From Poecilobothrus nobilitatus (Eukaryota; Arthropoda; Insecta; Diptera; Dolichopodidae), in NCBI GenBank assembly GCA_947095535.1, contig OX352772.1, forward strand, positions 103,107,099-103,171,098: 64,000 nucleotides of DNA. Reading direction: 5' to 3'. A model generated the notes under the pieces. It was given only the letters and a program-made list of their open reading frames with translations, made no database searches and was not told the DNA's origin. Shown here one piece after another: positions 31,557 through 42,807 of this stretch. Position 1 is the stretch's first letter, and every line of letters starts with the position of its first letter. The position numbers were made by a program, and so were the translations under genes.

Positions 31557-32090
31557 TTTCAAATAAATAATATTATATACAATCCGTATCAAATTTATTT
31601 GCACCTAGTAAATTTAATATAAAAAGTTTAAAAAAATTCAAATTAATTGTTTTTATTTTATTGCCTATAAAATTTTGCGTAATTTTTTCCTAATTTAAAA
31701 TTCATAACAATTAGCGAAAATCAAAAACTCAAAACAATTCTTAAAAAAAAATTACACATTAAACAAAACCGCCTCAATTATTTGCACATGCGAAATAAGT
31801 TTCAAAATTCTGTAAAGTGGTTCTAGAAAAGAATACGCTCAAAATCAATTGATTTTGAGCGTTGAATTTTGTTCAATATCAAACAAAATTAAGTAACAAT
31901 TGGGACGTTATCACACTGCAAAATGAATGAGACCCAATTAAATTGTCATCTACAATGATTAATAAACGATTTTTATTATATCAAAATAGAAAGGCAAGAT
32001 CATTTTTTCGGAACACCTCACAAGAGGCCCAAGTTTATTATAATATATGCAACGCTATATCATTATATTTTCTCTATGAGAACGGTGTGT
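31557..32090. other. Unassigned DNA 5' of the coiled-coil exons
   Basis: No further exon with good splice sites was recognised. The stretch contains TTATTTGCAC motifs at about 31600 and 31780 and a perfect palindrome at 31836-31861. Confidence 0.4.
31836..31861. repeat. Perfect 26 bp palindrome
   Basis: The half-site CGCTCAAAATCAA is followed immediately by its exact reverse complement. It may be the collapsed ends of a small DNA transposon. It is flanked by further partly complementary AAAATTC/GAATTTT. Confidence 0.8.
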
Positions 32091-32159
32091 TGTGGTACTA
32101 AGTGACCTATATTTTTTGGCGGAATAGAACTGCTCGAACATCAAAAACATCTGGAGAGA

Positions 32160-32665
32160 AAAAATAAAGTTAGAGAATTAAAGTATGAAGGCAAAATAGC
32201 TGCAAAGGAAAGTAATGGAAGAAACAATTGGCAGTAGTTTATGATTTCCCAAAGTACATTTTACTAGACAATTTTTGGCCTATAATTTTACAATATACAA
32301 TTAGCAAAATAAAGATGCATTTTCCTATGTTTGCCACGAAAACATCGCCAAAAAAGACGCAAACGAAGTTGCCAGTTGTATAAGTCATTTTCTACCCTCA
32401 AGAGATACGGGCAAAGTAGATGAAATTTTTTTTTATAGAGACAACTGCAGGAGCCAAAATAAGAATAGTATCGTGTACGCCTGCTATGCACAATTGGCAA
32501 AAAATTTTCAAGTTAATATAAATTATATTTATTTAGAGAAGGCACATACCCAAAATGAGGGTGATTCGGTTCATCCAGTAATTGAAGAGGCTAGAAAAAA
32601 AAATATATATCACAAATCAGTGATACTTTCTTTGCTGCGACAGGACCGGATTTGGGCCAAGATTT
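32160..32665 (+). pseudogene. Transposase-like pseudogene (DNC..QNKN / HTQNEGDS family)
   Basis: Fragments in several plus-strand frames read AVVYDFPKYILLDNFWP, then ENIAKKDANEVASCISHFL, FYRDNCRSQNKNSIVYACYA and YIYLEKAHTQNEGDSVHPVI, ending KNIYHKS. The 'SDNC.GQNKN ... GHTQNEGDS.HS.IE' signature is shared by a large group of uncharacterised, probably transposon-derived arthropod proteins; the family link is from memory. At least three frameshifts separate the pieces and both ends are missing. It abuts a LINE tail at about 32640. Confidence 0.55.
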
Positions 32666-33655
32666 TTTAAGATTTATATCAACGACATGGCACAAATAAA
32701 TTTAAGGGTCTCTCTTCGGCTCTATGCAGACGACACTGTTCTGAAATGAACAGTGTCTGAAGAAACTGAAGATGACATAATACATTCAATCAAAGAAGAT
32801 CTAGAAAGAATAGAGGAATTCTTGATAAATCATCGGCTATTACTAAACTTTCAAAAAACTCTTTGTTTCTTCTTCTTTAATAATAAAAATTCTTTGATAA
32901 TAAAAAAAATAACAGCACTACCATTTCCTACGGTAGCCATACTATTGATTCTGTAAAATCTTTCAACTACTTGGGGTTGATCATAGATAATAAGTTGAAA
33001 TGGTTCGAGCATATTGATCATGTAGCTAGGAGAATTACCCCTAACATTTTTATCCACAAACGGCTTCATAACTGTTTATCAAAATCCGCTTTGTTTTCCA
33101 CTCTTCTTATATTTTATCTAATATAATTTACCTAAATCCTATCTGGAACAACCTCAGCTTTTATGCTCAGTAAATTAGAAATTCTTTTAAAACAATCAAT
33201 TAAAGTTATACACAAATATCCATTACTTTTCCCCACTAGCATGTTATATTCCCAAAAATACTTAAGTTTCTCTACTATTTGCGAGCGTGAAATATATATC
33301 CTATCATTTAAGATTACTAATAACTTAATTAAACACAATTTCATTTTGAATAGGATGATAGATATTCATACTCATAATACGAAGAATAAGACAAATTTCT
33401 ACCTATCTCTCTAACAGAAAAATAATTGTTTGCACATTTGCTTGAAAAAATTTAATGAATTGCCTAGTTATTTAAAAGAGGTCGATAGTATTTCAAAATT
33501 TAAAAAATTAATTTTAGAATTTATACTTTCTAAAACCGAAAATAGAACTTGAAGTCTATCTTAAAATACACAATATATTAATACAACGATAATAAGTGAA
33601 AGTTATGAGCTTAGATTAAAAAAAATGAAAAAAAAATAAAAATAAAATACTTGTG
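32640..33655 (+). mobile_element. LINE 3' fragment (RT active site to tail)
   Basis: It begins in a corrupted GVPQGS region and reads FIYINDMAQINLRVSLRLYA through to an intact YADD box, then EDLERIEEFLINHRLLLNFQ, YLGLIIDNKLKWFEHI and a degenerate C-terminal domain. It ends in an A-rich tail at about 33620-33655. A TGA follows the YADDTVLK stretch and several frameshifts occur later. The 5' truncation is typical of LINE insertions. Confidence 0.7.
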
Positions 33656-33847
33656 AAAGATATAAACTTACACAAAATTATATAAATAATAATTGATTAT
33701 ACGTAGATATTATTGATTATAGTTAATAACTTCAATTTTTATAACTAACAAATTTTTGGTGGAATGTTTAGATAAAAGGAGAAAACAATATTCTTTTATT
33801 ATTTTTGTTTTTTAAAAATAACTAAACCAGGCACCCAATTCAAAAGC
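33656..33847. other. Short AT-rich gap between LINE tail and DINE-like element
   Basis: No feature was seen. Confidence 0.4.
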
Positions 33848-35251
33848 AGATTTTAACCTTCCACATAACGATTATCAATCCAAAACTTTTTCAAATATTC
33901 TATAGTACCATTTAATACTAAGCGGTAAATGTATATTAAATTTACTTAGTACAAAATAGTAAATATATTATATTAATACTTACATAGTATATTTATATTG
34001 TTATAAGTATATCGCCATACATTGCAATATTTCTTTAAAAATATTTCCATTCATAGAATAATTTCTTATAAGTTCAATAAAATACATATATGTATGTAAA
34101 TACAGCGCTATATAATATACATCTATACTCTTATCATTCATTCATCAGTGACATATACGATATGTAAATAAGCATGACATTATATAAGTATGTATGTATA
34201 TCAATATCATATAAATAAAAATTCTTCAAGTAACCGTTATTTTGTTTATTTATTTACATTTTTTTGTACTACGCATTATATCCTCAACAATTGCAAATTA
34301 TCGAGTAAAACAAGATGCAAAAAATTCGTTAAAGAAATTTGTTAGAAAATTTGAAAAAATCAAGTAACACTTTTGTCAATTATAAAGTAACCCTGTATTA
34401 TTAAAAAAGTTGTTAACAGAAATAAGAGTATAATGTTGAAGTTTTAATTTTTATGTATTACTTCAAAAAAATTTTAACAGGTGTTCCAGTTACAAGTGTT
34501 TAAAAATAGAAAATTTTCAGTTTTTGACCCCTTACAGCTCGTAAACGGTGCGTGATACAAAACAAATTTCTGAAATGACTCATACTTATTTTCAAAGATC
34601 TAACTTCTGTTTCCAACTTAAACCGTTTAGAAGATAGAAGGGTTAAAGGATTTTGCAATAATTCAGTTTCACATAACGGTAAATTAAGATACCGTATAGC
34701 ACAAGTATATATTTATTATAAACATGTTTATAAAGCTCATAATAGCACCTATCGTTTGGAATTTTCGTTTGGGATTTAAGATACACCTTATAGAACTTGT
34801 CTTATAACAATTTAAACATAGAGATTTTTGGGGGCTTTGGGGGGCTGTAGCTCCTTAACTGGTGGAGCTACAGAAAAATTAATATTAACATAAAATTAAT
34901 ATTTTTATGATATCTATCAGCAGTTAAAATTTCATGGCTCTATTTCAAAAAAAATGTGGAGATCTAAAAGTTAGTTGTTCGGGAGCTACCCGCAGTTTTG
35001 GTCGAAACTCAACCAAAAAAAATAGGGAACCTACAAATTGCTCCCATAATATTTTGTGTAAATTTCAAGATTCTAGCTTTCTTAGTTTTTGAGTTAGCGT
35101 GCTGACGGACGGACGGACGGGCATGGCTTAATCGACTTAGAATTTGATTCTGATTCGATCCATACCTTTGAAGGTATATCTAACTGGCTTATTTCTAGGT
35201 GTTACAAACGGAGGAGTAATTTTATTATACCCGATCCTATCGTACGGGTAT
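33848..35251 (-). mobile_element. DINE-1/HINE-like element, family 1, 3'-truncated copy
   Basis: This is the reverse-orientation relative of the three copies at 52.3, 55.7 and 60.8 kb. The 5' end is at 35251 (TATCGTACGGGTAT... in plus-strand reading), with a (GGAC)n run at 35104-35119 and the TAGCTCCTTAAC/GGAGCTACAG inverted motif near 34850. It stops at about 33848, before the terminal hairpin found in the others. No coding capacity. Confidence 0.75.
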
Positions 35252-35595
35252 AAAAATCTATTTATGTTTAAATTAATTTCTGTTTGAATTTAATTTATTA
35301 AAATTAATTAATTTATTGTTTACATTCTTGTACTTTATTATAATAATTTATACATATTTAGTTTTTAAGCAAATTTGAATGAATTAATAATAAAGAAAAA
35401 AAAAAAAACCTTACAATGTAATTAAAATGAAACAAAACAATTTTTACAATTTTAAAAAAATTATGAGCTTTTTTCTTGGGAGTAAATTGCGACAGAGGAA
35501 AAGTTTTTTATAATCGTATAAGATCATTGAAAATTTTAAAATAGTGTCCTGAAAATTTGCATTATAAATACGAATTCGAAGAAAATTTTAAAATT

Positions 35596-35832
35596 ATTAA
35601 TATGCACCAGAAAAAAGGAACAAGAAAAGCTCCATTAAACAAACTGTTAGAAATAGATTCTGTGCAGCTTTACAACTCACTGCTACCAATATTAGAGCAA
35701 AAATTAAAAGTTTTAAAGACTTTATGCGAAAAAAATTTAATACCAGAAATTACCATGAATTTAACATCAACTCCCTCAACTTTATTAATAGAACCGATGA
35801 AGATGAATTAATTTCCACCGATGAAGATGAAT
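35596..35832 (+). CDS. Possible last exon of an unidentified gene
   Basis: After a possible acceptor (TATGCACCAG) a frame runs to TAA at 35830-35832. It reads SSIKQTVRNRFCAALQLTAT, IRAKIKSFKDFMRKKFN and ends in an acidic tail (RTDEDELISTDEDE). The composition is protein-like, basic then acidic. The tail is encoded by a near-perfect 24 bp direct repeat (ACCGATGAAGATGAATTAATT...). No upstream exon was found. I do not recognise it; it could equally be the end of a decayed transposase. Confidence 0.35.
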
Positions 35833-36917
35833 AAGCAACAAATATATTATATAATTTTTTTGAACAAATGAATTTATTTTTTGTTTTTTACCGACCGCAT
35901 ACATTAATGTATAAGGTAGGTATTGTTTTCATACTAAAAATTTGTAACCGAGATTTTGGCAAATATGCACTACTCTGGTGTGGGGAAGGCTGCAAACATT
36001 TTTTGAGCATGATGTCTGTGTGTGTGTGTGTGTGTGGGTATGTCTCTGGGCACGTGTACAGCAAATATGTGAAATTTCATATTTAAGGTTTTGACGTAAA
36101 TATCTCGGATTGATAAGCTTTTGCAGCAAATCGGACAACCGTTAGTGGTAGTTTACTAGTGTACTTTTTAAGTTTTTTACAAATATTTCGTAACAGAAAA
36201 ATTTTATGAGAAAAATTATTAAGAAAAAGTTGTTACACAAGTAAAGAGCAACAACTTTGCCATAAAACTTTTTTTGATCCGACAAACTTTAACTTTTATT
36301 TAATTTTTTTTCGAAGTCCAAATTTCATACATAACACTCCATATGAATTTATATGAACAATTTTTTTTTGTTTATTTTTATATTTCTAAAAATGTATATA
36401 CATAATAATATGTACTTATATCTATGCATATTATTCTATTGTTGATGATATAAAATTAAAACGGTAAAATTTTTGTTAGCAGATTCAATATTAATCTTAT
36501 GTTTGTTTTGTATTTCTTTACAGTTTTTATTATTTTTTACTTTTAATATTTTTGAATGCATTACATTTACATTTTTATAATAATGTAAATGGATGTATGA
36601 ATGAATGCACATATATTTTTACGATTTCATTGCTTATTATTGTTATTGAATAAAATAAAATGTTGTTAAATTATTAGAAGTTATTTTGCTTTGATATAAA
36701 TTGTTATGTAAAAATCTATAAATTTAGGCATTGTACTTTTCGCGTAGTGGCGACGGTCGTTGCTGTGGTGGAAACAGCTTATCTTTATTTTTAATTTTCC
36801 CCTCTTTAATAAATGAATTTATTTTTGTTATTTATTTTTAATTTCTGTAAATATTTATACAAATTTTGTTAGTTAAATTTTTAATTTTTATCTTAAGAAG
36901 AAATAAATCTAAATGAA
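35833..36917. other. Unassigned AT-rich DNA with a (TG)n microsatellite
   Basis: A (TG)n run lies at 36016-36035. No open frame of note. A slightly GC-richer stretch at 36733-36775 (TAGTGGCGACGGTCGTTGCT) has no assignable function. Confidence 0.5.
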
Positions 36918-38253
36918 ACGAGGAAGAGTGCAGTAAAGTAGACTGTGTCAACTCTGGGATACCCGCATGAACGTAATATATCCTGTTTCTATAAAACTTG
37001 ATCATCTTTTAAAAACATTTAGATGTTTTAGTACCGAACTACAGAGATATATTTATGTAAATTATGGAGTTGTATGACAGCTACCCGAATCTATTGCGCC
37101 TAGCTTCATTAAGTTCCAGGAAATGCAAGAAGCCTGAACCGGGTGCTTTAGACCAATCAAATTTTACAAAAGTTTTTGGCATGCAACTCGACCCTTTTTC
37201 ACTAAATTTCAGATAGCTAGCTTCAATAGACATTAAGTTATTTTAATTTAAAAAGAGAAGTTGTATGGCAACTATCCGAACCTGTCAAATCATCACAACC
37301 AAATTTTACAGAAGTTGTTGCCATACAACTTGATCATCATCCGCAAAATTTCAGATACCTAGATTGGATAGACACTGGGTCATTTTAATTTAAAGAAAGA
37401 AGTTGTATGGCAGCTACAAGAACCCGGCGGTCGAAAATGCTGGAGTTAAATAGCAAAACTAACACTTTCGCAAAAGTGATGTAAAAAAAATGTCAGTCTC
37501 CTAGCTCCTTTATTTTTTGAGTTATCGTGCGGACGGACACTGAGTTATTTTCATTTAAAAAGAGAAGTTGTATGGCAGCTACCCGAACCTGACCTGTTGC
37601 ACCAGCACAACCAAATTTTGCAAAAGTTGTTGCCATAAAACTTGATTATCATTTGCAAGATTTCAGACGCTTAGCTTCATTAAGTTCCAAGAGGTGCAAG
37701 AAGCCTGAACCGGCTGCTCTAGACCAACCAAATTTTACAAAAGTTGTTGGTATGTAACTCGACACCTCTTTATTAAATTTCAGATTCCTAGCTTCAATAA
37801 ACACTGAGTTATTCTCATTTAAACGGAGAAGTTGTATGGCAGCTACCGGAACCTGCCGCACCACCACAACCAAATTCTACAGATGTTGTTGCCATAAAAC
37901 TTTATCATCATTTGCAAAATTTCAGAAACCTAGCTTGAATAGATACTGAGTTACTTCTATATAAAGATAGAAGTTGTATGGCAGCTATTCGAACCCGCCG
38001 ACCGAAAATGTTGGATTTAAATAGCAAAACTAGCAATTTTGCAAAAGTGACGTAAAAAAAACTTCAGCCCCCTAGCTCTTTTATTTTTTGAGTTATCGTG
38101 CGGACGGAGAGACGGACTTACATGACTTAATCAACTCAGAATTCGATTCTGAGCCGATCCATACCTTTGACACTATATCTAGCTCGACTCCTTTCAGGTG
38201 TCACAGACGTAATGACAAATTTATTATACCCTTGAACATAGTTCATACGGGTA
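36918..38253 (-). mobile_element. DINE-1/HINE-like element with internal ~571 bp duplication
   Basis: In reverse orientation, the 3' end ACGAGGAAG (36918) and imperfect hairpin AGTAGAC-TGT-GTCAACT match the 3' end of the copies at 53.9, 57.3 and 62.4 kb. The subterminal inverted repeat is ATACCCGCATGAAC (36959) against GTTCATACGGGTAT (38240). The interior repeats a GTTGTATGGCAGCTACCCGA motif about every 140-260 bp. It is organised as two higher-order halves of about 571 bp, each ending near a GTGCGGACGGA run (37530 and 38099). No coding capacity. Confidence 0.7.
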
Positions 38254-38266
38254 TAAAAAAGTATAC

Positions 38267-39300
38267 TAATCTATAATATAATACACAAGATGTTGGCGAG
38301 ACCTTGCCAACATGTAAAAAAAAAAATTTTATATCTATAATAAAACACTCACATTGAATGTAAACTAAACTGGCAATGATGATATTTCTGTATATTTATT
38401 TAATAATTTAAAATTTTATTATCAGAGACACAAATCTTTAACTCAAAGTATTATGAAGAGACACAAACCGTTCATTAAAAATATAAATAAATTTAGTAAA
38501 TATTATTACGAGTGACCAAATTTTCCACTAGAAGTATTATCAGATACACAAATCGTTCATTAAAAGTGAGTACAGTCAAAAAAGGAATAGTACATACTTA
38601 AAAAACACACACATTTTCAATAAATATAAATTCAGCAAATTTTTAATTTTTAAATTTGACCGCCACATCCATTATGAACTGGTCGCAGCGGCAAATTAAA
38701 AATAAATTATTAATCTTCTGTTGGCGTTTTCAATCTTTGTTTTGAAAAAAAAAAATAAAAATAGGTACTCTTAATAAAATTAAAACGCCTGAAAGTGAAA
38801 AAGTGAGAGTGAGCAAAGTTTATAGTAAACCTCATATTTATAAGAAAAAAATACTAGGGCGTTTTTCTTCCTGATTTTGTTTTCATTAGTATAAAAGCTA
38901 GCAAAAGCTTAGTAACAGACATTAAAATAGTTTTGTTTATTTAGGTTGAAATTTAGATTTTTAAGCTAAATTTTCGGTAGAACTGGTATAACATAAAATA
39001 TTCGAAATTTTTTATTAATATAAAATTCGGCAGACTTAAATAATTATATTTCATAACAGAAGTCTGGAACTTACCAAATATTATAGAAATGGATATTTTA
39101 CCTAAAAAAAAAAAAAAAAACTAACATCGAAAATATCATTTAGAAGCTTTCTCTCACAAAAGATTCATAATTTTGCACTAATTTATTATTAGACCATTAA
39201 TAATATTGTTAGCCATGGAAAAAATAAGATTTATTAATCAGATTAGATCATACCAATATAATACCTAAAATTAATTATTGAATTTCTGATAATATACACA
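38267..39300. repeat. Unclassified ~1 kb repeat, copy A
   Basis: It opens with AATCTATAATATAATACACA and the hairpin TGTTGGCGAGACCTTGCCAA (38290). It then has several CAGAGACACAAAYCGTTCAT motifs, CGCCACATCCATTATGAACT (38660) and a TATAAAAGCTAGCAAAAGC stretch near 38890. It recurs at 39310 and 42808. The TGTTGG start and TATA-like box could mean solo LTRs of a retrotransposon, but no paired LTR, primer site or pol gene was found. Confidence 0.7.
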
Positions 39301-39309
39301 ATATAATGA

Positions 39310-40245
39310 TAATACCAATTCACACAAGATGTTGGCGAGACCTTGCCAACATGTAAAAAAAAAATATTTTATTTCTATAATAAACCACTCACACTGAATG
39401 TGAACTAAACTGGCAATGATGATATTTCTGTATATTTATTTAATAATTTAAAATTTTATTATCAGAGACACAAATCTTCGACTAAAAGTCTTATCAGAGA
39501 CACAAACTTTTACTTTCTAAAAAGTACTTTTGACACAAAATTTAAAGCAAATTTTTAATTTGTAAATTTGACCGCCACATCCATTATGAACTGGTCGCAG
39601 CGGTAAATTAAAAATAAATTATTAATCTTCTGTTGGCAGTCTTCAAATGACTCTTTGTTTTGAAAAAAATAAAAATACTCTTAATAAAATTAAAAGACCT
39701 GAAAGTGAAAAGAGCAAAGTTTATAGTAAGCCTTATATTTATAAGAAAAAAATAATAGGCCGATTTTATTCTTGATTTTGTTTTCACTATTATAAAAGCT
39801 GGTAAAAGCTTCGTAACAGACTTTAAAGTAGTTTTGTTTATTTAGGTTGGAATTTTGATTTTTTAAGCTGAATTTTTGATATAACATAAAATATTCGAAT
39901 TTTTTTATTAATATAAAATTCGGCAGACTTAGCTAATTATATTTCATAACAGAAATCAGAAACTTAATAAATATTATAGAAATGGATATTTTTCTTTAAA
40001 AAAAAGAAAAAATAACATAGAAAATATCATATTAGAAGCCTTCTCTCACAATAGATTTATAATTTTGTAGTAATTTATTATTAGACCATTAAATAAAAAG
40101 CTGTCGAAAAAAAGCCCCCGAAAATGTATGAAATTACATTATCAGAGACATGAATCTTTTATTAAATATACCAAAGACCTCTTCCAAAGCACATTTCAAT
40201 AAAATAAATTCAACCAATTTTTTTCAAGCAAAAAAAAAATAAACG
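39310..40245. repeat. Unclassified ~1 kb repeat, copy B
   Basis: This is a direct tandem neighbour of copy A, beginning CACAAGATGTTGGCGAGACC at 39321. It has the TATAAAAGCTGGTAAAAGCT box near 39793 and an extra 3' part (AAAGCCCCCGAAAATGTATG, 40112) that is also in copy C but missing from A. The middle CAGAGACACAAA motifs are partly deleted. Confidence 0.7.
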
Positions 40246-40754
40246 CAAAAGACTTGAAAGTAGTTTTGGTAATTAAAGTAATTTCGGGGCGAAAACAACT
40301 GTTTTTCATCGACATAAAAATTTTTTTTTAAAACTAAAGAAAAATAGAGAGTCTGATAAAATTTTAACAAATATTAAAATTATTTCGATTATTGGGATTG
40401 TTTTAAATGTAACAAAAAAAAAATGTCGTAGATGTTGGTGTTGGTTGGGTTTTCGCCGGTTTTTATTGTGCACATGTGTATATACATGTGTTTCAAACAA
40501 TTTTTGAGATATCGGCACGAACTTTTACCCTGAATGTGTTTTTAGCTTGGACCATTTTTTCTCAATGACTAAAAAACTGTCAAACATTACCGCCACGAAA
40601 AAACGGCGAGAAAAAATTAATAAACTGTACCTAACATTTTTAATTTTATGTGTTTAGGTTTGTTTTATGCTTTTTTTCTATTACAGTAAGTAAGTGATTC
40701 CAACGTTTTTTTAGTGGTGCTGCTGTAAAAATGAAATTTTTAGGTAGTTTATTA
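40246..40754. other. Unassigned DNA
   Basis: No gene or clear repeat was recognised. Confidence 0.4.
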
Positions 40755-40829
40755 AGGGAGTCAGTATGATAACGTAAATGTTTTTGAATCTATAGAAATT
40801 GTGCAATTGCACAGGGGATTTTCTAGTAT
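40755..40829. repeat. 75 bp repeat with a TGTGCAATTGCACA palindrome, copy 1
   Basis: GGGAGTCAGTATGATAACGT to GGGATTTTCTAGTA is duplicated almost exactly at 44023-44097. It contains the perfect palindrome TGTGCAATTGCACA. This copy runs straight into the long AAT-rich microsatellite. Confidence 0.75.
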
Positions 40830-40845
40830 GAATTTAATAAAGAAA

Positions 40846-41795
40846 AAAAAAAAATGTAATAATAATAACAATAATAACAATAAAAACAATATTAACAATA
40901 ATAACAATAATAACCTTAATAACAATAATAATAGTAATAATAATAATACTAATACTAATAATAATAATAATAATTATAGTAATAATTATAAATAAATAAT
41001 AATAATAAATAAATAATAATAAAAATAAATAAATAATAATAATAAATAAATAATAATAATAAAAATAAATAAATAATAATAATAAATAAATAATAATAAA
41101 AATAATAAATAAATAATAATAATAATAATAAATAAATAATAATAATAATAAATAAATAATAACAATAATAAATAAATAATAATAATAATAAATAAATAAT
41201 AATAATAAATAAATAATAATAAATAAATAATAATAATAATTAATAATCATAAATAAATAATAATAATAATAATAAATAAATAATAATAATAAATAAATAA
41301 TAATAATAATAAATAAATAATATTAATAATAATAATAAGTAAATAATAATAATAAATAAATAATGATAATAATAAATAAATAATAATAATAATAAATAAA
41401 TAATAATAATAATAAATAAATAATAATAAATATATTATAATAATAATAAATAAATAATAATAATAAATAAATAATAATAAATAAATAATAATAAATAAAT
41501 AATAATAATAAATAAATAATAATAATAAATAAATAATAACAATAATAATAATAAATAAATAATAACAATAATAATAATAAATAAATAATAATAGTAACAA
41601 ATAAATAATAATAATAATAAATAATTAATAAAATTAAATAAATAATAATAATAATAAATAAATAATAATAATAATAAATAAATAATAATAATAATAAATA
41701 AATAATAATAAATAAATAATAAAAATAATAATAATAATAAATAAATAATAATAATAATTAAATAATACTAATAAAAATAATAAGTAAATAATAAA
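40846..41795. repeat. ~950 bp AAT/AAATAAT microsatellite
   Basis: It starts as (AAC/AAT)n (40855-40990) and becomes irregular AATAAATAAATAATAAT-type repeats to 41795. Long open frames on either strand are translations of the repeat (poly Asn, or Tyr/Leu/Ile) and are not genes. Confidence 0.95.
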
Positions 41796-42105
41796 ATCTC
41801 TGGCTATACTTGGTTTATGATTTTATATTTAGAGAAAATCGACAGAAGAGGTTGTTTAATCTGCTTTTATCTACTCAACGTGGCTGCCGTGGCGAGATCG
41901 CAAATTTGGAGGAAAATATTTTACTCAAGTTGTGACAAACTTAAATCAAAAAATATCACAGAATATTTCCGTGTTTAAAATAGTGAAGTAGTGCATTATT
42001 AATATGTACATACAATTTTCATTTGGGTAGACAAGTAAAAGTTTTGTTTTATATTTTTATATTTCTTAATTATTTTTACAGTAGAAATTGCCTTTTTAGT
42101 TTGTT
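41796..42105. repeat. ~300 bp direct repeat, copy 1
   Basis: It runs from CTCTGGCTATACTTGGTTTA through AACGTGGCTGCCGTGGCGAG to the CAAGTAAAAGTTTTG region. The same sequence occurs at 42406-42715. Copy 1 follows the microsatellite directly. Confidence 0.75.
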
Positions 42106-42405
42106 ATGTAATCTTTCATATATATAATTAGAAAAATATGTGAAGTATGAACCTATAAGCATACAAAATTTATATTAATAAACATGGTTTTTGTTTGGTT
42201 GTAACAGATGCAATTAAACGGGTTCGTTTAAGTGCACTGGCAGAAAGCACCTTTATATTTTTGATTCTTTTATTTTAAATATTTAAGTGGGGGGAATTGA
42301 GTTAGTTAATCTCAATTATGAGATTTCACTATTGTTTAATAAGTATTAGGCCATTCGTATTAGCGCATATGTACGTTTACGAGAAAAACCGCGTTTCATG
42401 ATTTG

Positions 42406-42715
42406 CGTATCTCTGACTATACCTGTTTTATGATTTTATATTTAGAGTAAATCCACAGGAGAGGTTGTTTAATTTGCTTTTATCTACTTAACGTGGCTGC
42501 CGTGGCGAGATCGCAAATTTGGAGGAAAATTTTTTACTCAAGTTGTGAAAAACTTAAAGCAAAAAATATTACAGAATATTTCTGTATTTAAAATATTGAA
42601 GTAGTGCATTATCAATACATACATACGATTTTTAATTTGGATAACCAAGTAAAATTTTTGTTTATATGTTTGTATTTATTAATGATTTTTACGGTAGAAA
42701 TTGCCTTACTTTTTA
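42406..42715. repeat. ~300 bp direct repeat, copy 2
   Basis: The second copy of 41796-42105 begins about 610 bp after copy 1. The interval 42106-42405 contains no gene. Confidence 0.75.
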
Positions 42716-42807
42716 TGAATGAAGGTAATAAAAATTATTAAAAATATTTGGTAATCGTTTATTATATAGAGGTACATTATGAAAATAGATTTAAAAGCAG
42801 AGTACAT

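Noticed and set aside
35929..36138. Thr/His-rich minus-strand frame
   Set aside because: It is a translation of the (TG)n microsatellite and flanks.
40801..41600. Asn-rich plus-strand and Tyr/Leu/Ile-rich minus-strand frames
   Set aside because: They are translations of the AAT/AAATAAT microsatellite with no non-repeat sequence.
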